Shown one piece after another: positions 27,245 to 34,394 of a DNA stretch of 64,000 nucleotides. The stretch's first letter is position 1. Every line of letters begins with the position of its first letter. Under the pieces are notes generated by a model, which had not been told where the DNA came from, made no database searches, and worked only from the letters and a program-made list of their open reading frames with translations. The DNA is taken from NCBI RefSeq assembly GCF_024347215.1, contig NZ_AP025282.1, forward strand, positions 868,001 to 932,000. The letters are read 5' to 3'. A program made the position numbers and the translations under genes. Origin of the DNA: Aliamphritea ceti. GTDB taxonomy: Bacteria; Pseudomonadota; Gammaproteobacteria; Pseudomonadales; Balneatricaceae.

Positions 27245-28210
27245 ATGGAAAATATTGAAAATAGCGAGCAAGATACAGCCACAGTAACCCCTGATCGTGA
27301 AGAGAGCGCTAAGCCTAAATTCATGAATAGTGGTCGTGGTAAAGGCAGTATGGCGCATAATGATTTATTAAACGCCAAAACCCTGGATGCAACACAACTC
27401 TATCTTAATGAGATTGGTTTTTCGCCGTTGTTGTCTGCTGAAGAAGAAGTGTATTACTCTCGGCGGTCTCTTAAAGGCGATGAAGCATCGCGTAAGCGAA
27501 TGATCGAAAGCAACCTAAGGCTGGTTGTTAAAATCGCCCGACGTTATATAAATCGGGGCCTGACACTTCTGGATCTTATTGAAGAGGGTAACCTCGGGCT
27601 GATCAGAGCAGTGGAAAAGTTTGATCCCGAGCGTGGCTTCAGGTTTTCAACCTATGCTACCTGGTGGATACGTCAGACGATTGAACGGGCGATTATGAAT
27701 CAGACCCGAACAATACGCCTTCCTATTCATGTGGTTAAAGAACTGAACGTGTATTTACGGGCTGCCCGTGAATTGGCTCAGAAGCTTGATCATGAGCCTT
27801 CAGTAGAAGAAATTGCCAAAGCTGTTGATAAGCCGGTAGAGAATGTTGAACGAATGTTTGGCCTTAACGAGCGTGTGACTTCGGTTGATACACCGGTAGG
27901 CAAAGATTCCGACAAAATGCTGCTGGAAACAATTCCGGATGAAGAAAGTTCTGATCCGGAAACCCTGTTACAGAATTCCAATATCAGCGGTAATCTTAAT
28001 CAATGGCTGGATATGCTGCCGGAGAAGCATTCTGAAGTATTATCCAGACGATTCGGCTTACGTGGCTTTGAAATGAGTACGCTTGAAGAAGTTGGCCGTG
28101 AAATAGGTTTGACCCGTGAAAGAGTAAGGCAAATTCAGGTTGAAGCTTTACGTAAGTTACGTGAAATTGTTGAACGTAATGGGCTCAGCGGAGAAGATTT
28201 GTTACGTTAA
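27245..28210 (+). CDS. rpoS: RNA polymerase sigma factor RpoS
   Basis: RpoS is the stationary-phase/general stress sigma factor. The 321-residue protein has region 1.2 (DATQLYLNEIGFSPLL) and region 2 (RLVVKIARRYINRGLTLLDLIEEGNLGLIRAVEKFDPERGFRFSTYATWWIRQ, in pieces). It also has region 3 and region 4.2 (TLEEVGREIGLTRERVRQIQ). GAGGTGGG precedes the ATG. In relatives the main rpoS promoter lies inside nlpD; I did not identify it here. Confidence 0.97.
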   Translation: MENIENSEQDTATVTPDREESAKPKFMNSGRGKGSMAHNDLLNAKTLDATQLYLNEIGFSPLLSAEEEVYYSRRSLKGDEASRKRMIESNLRLVVKIARRYINRGLTLLDLIEEGNLGLIRAVEKFDPERGFRFSTYATWWIRQTIERAIMNQTRTIRLPIHVVKELNVYLRAARELAQKLDHEPSVEEIAKAVDKPVENVERMFGLNERVTSVDTPVGKDSDKMLLETIPDEESSDPETLLQNSNISGNLNQWLDMLPEKHSEVLSRRFGLRGFEMSTLEEVGREIGLTRERVRQIQVEALRKLREIVERNGLSGEDLLR

Positions 28211-28337
28211 TTGTTCATCAACGCCTGAAGCATGTTTAAGAATCGCTAGCTTAAATGTGCTTTAGTTCCCTGGTGGTTGGTGTAACTTAAGCGTGACTAA
28301 AAGACGTGATTTAAAGGACGCGACTTAAAAAGCGCGT

Positions 28338-28380
28338 AAAAAACGGGACTTAAGTTTTGAGCTTAAGTCCCGTTTTTTTT
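28338..28380. terminator. Bidirectional intrinsic terminator between rpoS and thiolase
   Basis: ACGGGACTTAAG (28343-28354) pairs with CTTAAGTCCCGT (28362-28373). Eight Ts follow on the plus strand and an A-run precedes at 28338-28343, giving a U-tract for the minus-strand transcript too. It serves the convergent rpoS and thiolase genes. Confidence 0.92.
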
Positions 28381-28414
28381 GTGCTAATTACTTAGCAGTA
28401 GTGTGGCGTGATAC

Positions 28415-29596
28415 TTAGTCTCGCTCAACAGCTAGTGCCGTGCCCATTCCGCCGCCAATGCATAATGTAGCCAGGCCTTTTTTGGCGTCACGACGTTGCA
28501 TTTCATGTAGCAGGCTAACAAATACTCGACAGCCTGAAGCGCCAATCGGGTGGCCCAGTGCGATAGCGCCACCGTTTACATTGACAATCTCAGTGTTCCA
28601 TCCCAGATCTTTATTTACCGACATAGCCTGAGCTGCGAAGGCTTCATTGGCCTCAACCAGTTCCAGATCACTGATATTCCAACCGGCTTTTTCAAGTGCT
28701 TTCTGAGTCGCACAAATCGGACCGGTACCCATAATAGATGGGTCGACACCAGCGCTTGCATAAGATTTGATACGTGCGAGTACAGGTAGGCCAAGCTCTG
28801 TCGCTTTTTCAGCGGAGCAAAGCATAACAGCGGCGGCACCGTCGTTAATAGTTGAAGAGTTACCTGCGGTTACTGACCCATCTTTTTTGAAGGCCGGACG
28901 TAACTTACCTAAAGCTTCAGCAGTTACACCTGCACGTGGTTGCTCATCGGTGTCAAATACAATGTCATCGCCACGGCGCTGTGGGATCACGACAGGTACG
29001 ATTTCGTCTGCGAACTTGCCTGCAGCCTGGGCAGCTTCTGCTTTGTTCTGAGAAAAGGCTGCGAATGCATCCTGCTCTTCACGGGTGAAGCCGTATTTTT
29101 CAACGATATTTTCAGTAGTGATACCCATGTGATAGTCGTTAAACGCATCCCACAGGCCGTCCTTGATCATAGTGTCGACCATTTTCCAGTCACCCATGCG
29201 GGCGCCGTTTCGGGAGTTTGGCAAAACGTGAGCAGATGAGCTCATGTTTTCCTGGCCACCCGCAATGATTACGTCGGCATCGCCGCAGCGTATTGCCTGG
29301 GTTGCCAGCTGAATGGCTTTAAGGCCTGAACCACATACTTTGTTGATTGTCAGTGCAGAAACTTCAACGGGTAAACCTGCGTTTACACCAGCCTGGCGAG
29401 CGGGGTTTTGTCCACAGCCTGCGGCCAGTACCTGGCCCATGATGACTTCTTCTACCTGGCTGCCATCAATGCCTGATTTTTCTAACAGGCTTTTGATTAC
29501 AGTTGCTCCAAGGTCGCTGGCTGCAACCGAGGCAAGGGCTCCGTTAAAACTACCAATTGCCGTACGGCTTGCAGCTACAACTACTACGTCACGCAT
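28415..29596 (-). CDS. Acetyl-CoA C-acetyltransferase (thiolase)
   Basis: Thiolase II-type enzyme condensing two acetyl-CoA to acetoacetyl-CoA, or the reverse. The 393-residue length and sequence are typical of AtoB/PhaA. It has the acyl-accepting Cys88 in NKVCGSGLKAIQ, GHPIGASG with the catalytic His, and the C-terminal proton-relay Cys in CIGGGMG. It is a lone gene convergent with rpoS. Its pathway cannot be settled from the window: PHB synthesis, short-chain fatty-acid breakdown or the first mevalonate step are all possible. Confidence 0.9.
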   Translation of the reverse strand: MRDVVVVAASRTAIGSFNGALASVAASDLGATVIKSLLEKSGIDGSQVEEVIMGQVLAAGCGQNPARQAGVNAGLPVEVSALTINKVCGSGLKAIQLATQAIRCGDADVIIAGGQENMSSSAHVLPNSRNGARMGDWKMVDTMIKDGLWDAFNDYHMGITTENIVEKYGFTREEQDAFAAFSQNKAEAAQAAGKFADEIVPVVIPQRRGDDIVFDTDEQPRAGVTAEALGKLRPAFKKDGSVTAGNSSTINDGAAAVMLCSAEKATELGLPVLARIKSYASAGVDPSIMGTGPICATQKALEKAGWNISDLELVEANEAFAAQAMSVNKDLGWNTEIVNVNGGAIALGHPIGASGCRVFVSLLHEMQRRDAKKGLATLCIGGGMGTALAVERD

Positions 29597-29889
29597 AATA
29601 TTCCCTCTTGCTTATCAAAACTCGGCTTTAGGATAAGGGATTCTGATGACTGTTTTATTGCATTGAGAGCAGAGAAAACAGTGTTATCTCAGAGATTATC
29701 CGGCAGCACTATTTTATTTTGTGCACTGCAGTAAAACATAGGCGGAATTGATCTGCAACGCAGTATTCCGAAGGGTGTTTTGCAATTTACGGATAATCAA
29801 AGGTTTAGTAGATAGTACTCAGGAGCGAATCTGCCAGTGCGATAAGCATAGAGGAAGAGGAGCGCGTTATTGAAGGTGCATGAAAGTGA
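29597..29889. other. Intergenic stretch upstream of thiolase
   Basis: About 290 bases separate the thiolase start from the panC terminator. I see no convincing open frame or RNA structure. It presumably holds the minus-strand thiolase promoter, but no promoter stands out. Confidence 0.5.
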
Positions 29890-29893
29890 TGAT

Positions 29894-29925
29894 GTAAAAA
29901 GTAAAGCGGGAGCGTACCTCCCGCT
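29894..29925 (-). terminator. Intrinsic terminator after panC (minus strand)
   Basis: AGCGGGAG (29905-29912) pairs with CTCCCGCT (29918-29925). On the minus strand the stem is followed by a T-rich tail, the complement of AAAAAGTAAA at 29896-29905. Confidence 0.85.
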
Positions 29926-29935
29926 AAGATAATAT

Positions 29936-30784
29936 CTACAGGTCAATAACATAATTATCGATCAGTCTTGCTTTGCCAAGATAAGCGGCAGCTACCAATA
30001 CTAATTCTTTATCATCCGGCTGAGCTGGCTGTAAATCATAGCGGCGGCAAATATTGAAGTAATCTGGTTTAAAGCCTGCAGCTTCAAGCTGTTGCTGGGC
30101 ATTCGCCTGTACTTCTGAATAGTCGCGCTGACCTGCTTCAAGCTTCCCGATGGCTTCGCGAATAGTACGGTTCAGCAAAGGTGCAATTTGCATTTCAGCT
30201 TCATTTAGATAGCTGTTTCGTGAGCTGAGAGCCAGACCGTTTTCAGCCCGCGCAATAGGGGCACCCTGAATTTCCACGGGTAAAAACAGGTCTTCTGTCA
30301 TTCGGCGAATAACCATCAGTTGCTGGAAATCTTTTTCACCAAAGATTGCAACGTCAGGACGCACAATACCAAATAGTTTGCAGACAACAGTTGCTATGCC
30401 ACGAAAGAAGATTGGACGGGTAACACCGCAGTGTAATTGCGAAATACCCGGAACTTCAACCAGAGTCTGGATAACCTGGCCATTTGGATACATGTCTTCT
30501 AGCTGAGGCGCAAATAAATAGTCGCAATCCGCATTAATCAGTTTTTCCTGATCGTCCTGCAAAGTGCGGGGGTAGGTATCAAGATCTTCATTTACACCGA
30601 ACTGGAGAGGGTTAACGAAGATGCTGGCGACGGTAATATCAGCATTACGGTTCGCCTGATGAATTAGTTGGATATGACCTTCATGAAGGTTACCCATGGT
30701 TGGAACGAAAGCGATGCGCTTTTTTGCAGCACGCTCATTTCCCAGAACTGTTTGCAGTTCTGCAATGCTGTGTATAGTTTGCAT
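29936..30784 (-). CDS. panC: Pantothenate synthetase
   Basis: PanC joins pantoate and beta-alanine with ATP in coenzyme A synthesis. The 282-residue product has FVPTMGNLHEGHIQLI (nucleotidyl-transfer HxGH-type motif), SIFVNPLQF, GEKDFQQLMVI and LALSSRNSYL. It follows panB on the minus strand after a 54-base gap, forming the panB-panC pair. A terminator lies just downstream. Confidence 0.97.
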   Translation of the reverse strand: MQTIHSIAELQTVLGNERAAKKRIAFVPTMGNLHEGHIQLIHQANRNADITVASIFVNPLQFGVNEDLDTYPRTLQDDQEKLINADCDYLFAPQLEDMYPNGQVIQTLVEVPGISQLHCGVTRPIFFRGIATVVCKLFGIVRPDVAIFGEKDFQQLMVIRRMTEDLFLPVEIQGAPIARAENGLALSSRNSYLNEAEMQIAPLLNRTIREAIGKLEAGQRDYSEVQANAQQQLEAAGFKPDYFNICRRYDLQPAQPDDKELVLVAAAYLGKARLIDNYVIDL

Positions 30785-30838
30785 AATCTGAAATCCGAAT
30801 TATGAGCCGGATAGTTCCCGGCTCTGGCGTGGTAGCCG

Positions 30839-31633
30839 TTATTCGAAGCCGTGTTCCGGCCCAGGAAAGTTGCCTTCTTTGACAGCATCGGCATATGCCT
30901 TAAAGGCATTGGAAATACTGTCAGCTTCCTGCATAAAATTTTTCACGAAACGGGCTTTCTTACCCGGAGTGATACCTAGCATGTCGTGCATAACCAGTAC
31001 CTGTCCATCAGTATCAGCACCTGCGCCTATGCCAATGACAGGGATACTCACAGCTTGGGTAACAGCTCGGGCCAGTTCGCTTGGCACGCATTCCAGTAAC
31101 AAAAGGCTGGCACCAGCCTGCTCCAGGCGACGGGCGTCATCAAGGATTAGTTGTGCAGCGTCGTCATTACGTCCTTGCACCTTATAACCACCGAGGACGT
31201 TAACCGTTTGTGGTGTTAAGCCAAGATGGGCGCATACGGGGACGCCTCGCTGTACCAGCAGCTCTATGGTTTCGTCGAGCCAGGCAGCGCCCTCAAGCTT
31301 GACGATGTGTGCACCTGCCTGCATTAATGCGGCTGCGCTTTCCATTGCCTGGGCTGGAGTGCCATAACTCATGAATGGCATATCCGCCATGATCATTGCG
31401 TTCTGGCTTCCTGCGCGAACGGCAGAGGTATGATAGGCGATTTCTTCAACGCTAACGGGCAGAGTGCTGTCATTGCCCTGGAGGACCATTCCTAAGGAAT
31501 CACCTACCAGTAACACTTCAACACCCGCATCGCTGATTTGCTTGGCAAAACAGGCATCGTACGCAGTCAGAACCGCGAACTTCTCACCGGCCTGCTTTCG
31601 GGTAAATAGTGTGTGTAGGGTAACCTTGCTCAT
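30839..31633 (-). CDS. panB: 3-methyl-2-oxobutanoate hydroxymethyltransferase
   Basis: PanB makes ketopantoate from ketoisovalerate and methylene-THF. The 264-residue product has VLTAYDACFAKQISDAG, LVGDSLGMVLQGND (metal Asp), GAHIVKLEG, VCAHLGLTPQTVNVLGGYKVQG and the IGIGAGADTDGQVLVMHDMLG block, all family motifs. It lies between folK and panC on the minus strand. Confidence 0.97.
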   Translation of the reverse strand: MSKVTLHTLFTRKQAGEKFAVLTAYDACFAKQISDAGVEVLLVGDSLGMVLQGNDSTLPVSVEEIAYHTSAVRAGSQNAMIMADMPFMSYGTPAQAMESAAALMQAGAHIVKLEGAAWLDETIELLVQRGVPVCAHLGLTPQTVNVLGGYKVQGRNDDAAQLILDDARRLEQAGASLLLLECVPSELARAVTQAVSIPVIGIGAGADTDGQVLVMHDMLGITPGKKARFVKNFMQEADSISNAFKAYADAVKEGNFPGPEHGFE

Positions 31634-31753
31634 AAGTCTAACCTGATTTCTATGACTCTCAGGCGGGGATTATACCTATGCGACAGGGGATTAACTATTC
31701 CTTATGTTGCAACTGCGGAATAAAAACCTAGCAAATAAGTATAAGCCGTAAGC

Positions 31754-32254
31754 TTACTGATCGATGGCCTCAAGAGTACCTATTGGACAGCTTTTCAGAA
31801 GTTCTGCTATCCGAGTGCCGTCCGGCAGGGCGATATGAGGTGCCAGTTCTGCCAGAGGGTAAAGTACAAAACTGCGTTCTGTCATAAAGGCATGAGGTAC
31901 GGTCAGGCGCTCATTCTGAATAGTCTGCTCGCCATATAGAAGCAAGTCTAAATCCAGCGTGCGGGGGCCCCAGTGCTGGATTCTTACCCGTTGATGAGCC
32001 TGCTCGATAGCCTGCAAAGCATCCAGAAGTGCCAGAGGTTCTAAGGTGGTTTCAAAGCAGGCAACAGCATTGATGTAATCTGGTTGACCCGGAGGACCAA
32101 CAGGATCACTGCGATAAAGGTGTGAGCTGGCGTGTGCGCGACAGTTAGGCAGTGCTGCTAATTCTTCCAGTGCATTGCTGACCTGGCTACGAGGGTCTTC
32201 AAGATTACTGCCGAGTCCGATGTAGCAAAGTTGCCAGTTGTTCGTATCAGTCAT
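31754..32254 (-). CDS. folK: 2-amino-4-hydroxy-6-hydroxymethyldihydropteridine diphosphokinase (HPPK)
   Basis: FolK pyrophosphorylates hydroxymethyl-dihydropterin in folate synthesis. The product (166 residues) has YIGLGSNLEDPRSQ near the N-terminus, HRVRIQHWGPRTLDLDLLLYG (HPPK signature with the Mg-binding Asp pair) and VPHAFMTERSFVLYPLAELAP. I start at the ATG complementary to 32252-32254. The frame extends 26 residues upstream inside pcnB without family similarity. The start overlaps pcnB by 8 bases. Confidence 0.95.
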   Translation of the reverse strand: MTDTNNWQLCYIGLGSNLEDPRSQVSNALEELAALPNCRAHASSHLYRSDPVGPPGQPDYINAVACFETTLEPLALLDALQAIEQAHQRVRIQHWGPRTLDLDLLLYGEQTIQNERLTVPHAFMTERSFVLYPLAELAPHIALPDGTRIAELLKSCPIGTLEAIDQ

Positions 32255-33740
32255 TTTGAGGCTGCTGCTTTGGCTTAGAAGGGCGACGGCGACGGCGACG
32301 GCGCTTTGGAGCCTCGTCAGTATTTGCTTCACGATTCATTTCGATACGGTTACCCGGATTGCTATCCTGATAACGTGTCCACCATTCACCCAGACCATCG
32401 AGTTTTTCACCACTGTTTTCACGCAGTACCAGTAAATCGTAAGCTGCCCGGAAGCGCGGATGCTCCATCAGGCGGTCTGCGCGTTTACCCTGGCGACGGG
32501 AAAGGCGTAATTGTAATTCCCAGATTTCTCTTATAGGTGTAGAGAAACGCCGTGGAATCGCAGTTTGACGAACTTGTGCAGCAATTACCTGGTTTGCTGC
32601 TTCATGCAAGGCAGGTAAGGGGTGCATGCCATCTTCGTCCTGAAGGCGTTGCATACGCTGAGTCATCGGATACCAGAGAAGTGCTGCGAACAAAAAAGCT
32701 GGTGTAACGCTTTTGTTTTGCTGTAGGCGTCTGTCGGTATTGCTCAATGCATTTAGCACTAGAGTTTCAACCGGCATGTCCTGTGGGTTCTTCAGGCTGG
32801 CTGCGGTTTGCTGGAATAGCTGTTCGAACAGGCCGTAATGACGGGTTTGTTCAAATGAAGCGACGCCATGGCCGGACTGGAATATTTTCAGCGCTTCGTC
32901 AAACATTCGGGCAGGGGCAATGTCTTTTAATAGCGGTGCCAGACGTTTGATTGGTTCAGCGCTTGCTGGTTCAATGTCAAAATCAAGTTTTGCAGCAAAA
33001 CGGGCAGCGCGAAGCATTCTTACCGGGTCTTCACGGTAACGGGCATCTGGCTCGCCTATCATGCGCAGAACTTTGTTTTTCAGATCAGAATAACCGCCGG
33101 CAAAGTCATAGATACTGTGATCCCGTGGGCAATAGTACAGAGCGTTTACAGTAAAGTCCCGGCGCAGAGCATCGTCTTCAATTGTGCCGTAGACATTATC
33201 CCGAACGATCATGCCACTGTCATTTTGACGGCCATGTTCGCCATCAATATTTTCCTGTTTGCTGTCATGGCTGGCGCGAAAAGTAGCGACTTCAATTAAA
33301 TCACGGCCGAAGCGAACATGCAGAAGCTTAAAGCGACGGCCGATCAGGCGCGAGCGACGGAACAGTTCGTGAGCTTTTTCCGGGTGTGCGTTAGTTGCCA
33401 CGTCAAAGTCTTTTGGGCGTTTATTCAAGAGGAGATCGCGAATGCAACCACCTACAAGATAGCCTTCATAACCTTCATCCTGAAGATGATAGACAACTTT
33501 CATTGCCGCGTCGTTTAAGTGCCGACGTGGAATATTATGTTCATCCTGATGAATAACAAGTTGCTCTTTTTCGGATGAGTGAGCAGGAGTGTATTGGTCG
33601 TTCACGGCGTCAGTCGTCGAGGCAGGTTGAGAGGCCACAGCAGGCTGATCATTGTGCCGACGTTTACCGGAGGCATTGCGCAGAAAGAAGAAAATTGCTG
33701 CGATGCTAATGACAAGTATAACGAGTACGCTTATTTCCAT
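32247..33740 (-). CDS. pcnB: Poly(A) polymerase I, with predicted N-terminal membrane anchor
   Basis: PcnB adds 3' poly(A) tails that promote RNA decay. The 497-residue product has the nucleotidyltransferase core GYLVGGCIRDLLLNKRPKDFDVAT (about residue 95), RRDFTVNALYY, and a basic C-terminal tail (KRRRRRRRPSK). The first 20 residues (EISVLVILVISIAAIFFFL) form a strong hydrophobic helix, then a 50-residue linker precedes the conserved part. Characterised relatives start with a short non-hydrophobic region, so this may be a membrane-anchored form or an overlong start. No strong Shine-Dalgarno was seen. Confidence 0.93.
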   Translation of the reverse strand: MEISVLVILVISIAAIFFFLRNASGKRRHNDQPAVASQPASTTDAVNDQYTPAHSSEKEQLVIHQDEHNIPRRHLNDAAMKVVYHLQDEGYEGYLVGGCIRDLLLNKRPKDFDVATNAHPEKAHELFRRSRLIGRRFKLLHVRFGRDLIEVATFRASHDSKQENIDGEHGRQNDSGMIVRDNVYGTIEDDALRRDFTVNALYYCPRDHSIYDFAGGYSDLKNKVLRMIGEPDARYREDPVRMLRAARFAAKLDFDIEPASAEPIKRLAPLLKDIAPARMFDEALKIFQSGHGVASFEQTRHYGLFEQLFQQTAASLKNPQDMPVETLVLNALSNTDRRLQQNKSVTPAFLFAALLWYPMTQRMQRLQDEDGMHPLPALHEAANQVIAAQVRQTAIPRRFSTPIREIWELQLRLSRRQGKRADRLMEHPRFRAAYDLLVLRENSGEKLDGLGEWWTRYQDSNPGNRIEMNREANTDEAPKRRRRRRRPSKPKQQPQND

Positions 33741-33769
33741 GCTGAAGTGTTACTTATGCAGGCCTGATT

Positions 33770-34182
33770 AAAACGCGCATCTTATCATGAATTTATGTGT
33801 AAGCGCGCTTCTGACTGCTAGCGAATTAGGATATTTATTGTTCAGGTAAAATACGTGGGGTTTTGCGCTGTAACACGCAGATGGCCGCGTATAGAAAAGC
33901 AACGGAAATGCATACAACAATTGAAATTTTTTAAGTAATAAAGGTCTTCAGAATGAAGGAGATGGGTAAAGCTGACCGCTTAGTTAGACAACAACGCTAG
34001 TGTTAGCTTGTTGTTTTTATTTCTAAGCACTGATTTCGGGACCGTTGTAAAAAGGCGTCAATTTCAGCGATCAGCTTTAAGCCTCATTATTATTTTTATT
34101 CGAGGCGGTTTACTTAGGTCACTCACAATCTGGGTTTTATTTTTATTATGATTATGTGTGTTAAGTATTCTTTTTCTTGTTG
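33770..34182 (-). ncRNA. crcZ: CrcZ-type small RNA (Hfq/Crc-sequestering catabolite repression RNA)
   Basis: In pseudomonads crcZ lies between cbrB and pcnB, reads the same way, and is driven by sigma-54 with CbrB. It titrates Hfq/Crc through repeated AAnAAnAA motifs. Here the same gap (33741-34394) has no protein gene. On the minus strand it shows a consensus sigma-54 promoter (34192-34208), then at least four AAnAAnAA motifs: AACAAGAA (34174-34181), AATAAAAA (near 34140-34147), AATAATAA (34087-34094) and AACAACAA (34008-34015). The predicted length, about 410 bases, is close to known CrcZ. The 3' end is uncertain: a CGCGC/GCGCG hairpin (33774-33807) with a short U-tract is the best candidate. 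Confidence 0.75.
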
Positions 34183-34191
34183 ATCTAATTA

Positions 34192-34208
34192 TTGCAGGTG
34201 GCGTGCCA
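34192..34208 (-). promoter_or_regulatory. Sigma-54 promoter of the CrcZ-type RNA
   Basis: Read on the minus strand, TGGCACG (34208-34202), four bases, then CTGCA (34197-34193) matches the sigma-54 consensus TGGCACG-N4-TTGCA with a single difference and correct GG/GC spacing. The start site is predicted near 34182. Confidence 0.82.
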
Positions 34209-34260
34209 CTTTTTGTAACTATATGTTTTTAAAAGTTTTTGTGTTTTTCGAACACTTGTT

Positions 34261-34378
34261 TGTTACCATTTTGTAACATTTAGACTTGAAAAAGTGTTAC
34301 CTCTCTACACGTTTTGTGACTTTATGGTGGGGTGAAAGGTAACACTTTTGTAACCATTGCCAGTAACACATGTGTTAC
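34261..34378 (-). promoter_or_regulatory. Array of TGTTAC/GTAACA half-sites, probable CbrB upstream activating sequence
   Basis: Half-sites occur at 34261-34266, 34273-34278, 34295-34300, 34339-34344, 34350-34355 (GTAACC), 34363-34368 and 34373-34378. They form one TGTTAC-N6-GTAACA dyad, a perfect 12-base inverted repeat (34290-34301 with 34338-34349) and a 16-base perfect palindrome (34363-34378). Pseudomonad CbrB sites use the same TGTTAC/GTAACA half-sites, there described with about 14 bases between. They lie 80-200 bases upstream of the predicted start, as expected for a sigma-54 activator. Confidence 0.7.
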
Positions 34379-34394
34379 CGGCAATTTAAATCGA

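Noticed and set aside
28211..28380. RsmZ-like small RNA downstream of rpoS, as found in Pseudomonas
   Set aside because: The interval has only about two GGA motifs in exposed positions and no GacA element. The terminator is adequately explained by rpoS and the convergent thiolase.
33796..33812. TGTAAGCGCGCTTC, considered as a GacA-type upstream element for an Rsm small RNA
   Set aside because: Only one half of the TGTAAG...CTTACA dyad is present and GGA motifs are too few nearby.
33988..34020. Plus-strand hairpin followed by TTTTTATTT, resembling an intrinsic terminator, with a 15-codon frame (33953-34000) before it
   Set aside because: No plus-strand promoter or gene accounts for it, and the tiny frame is unsupported. 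The same bases are explained as a CA-motif hairpin within the minus-strand CrcZ-type RNA.
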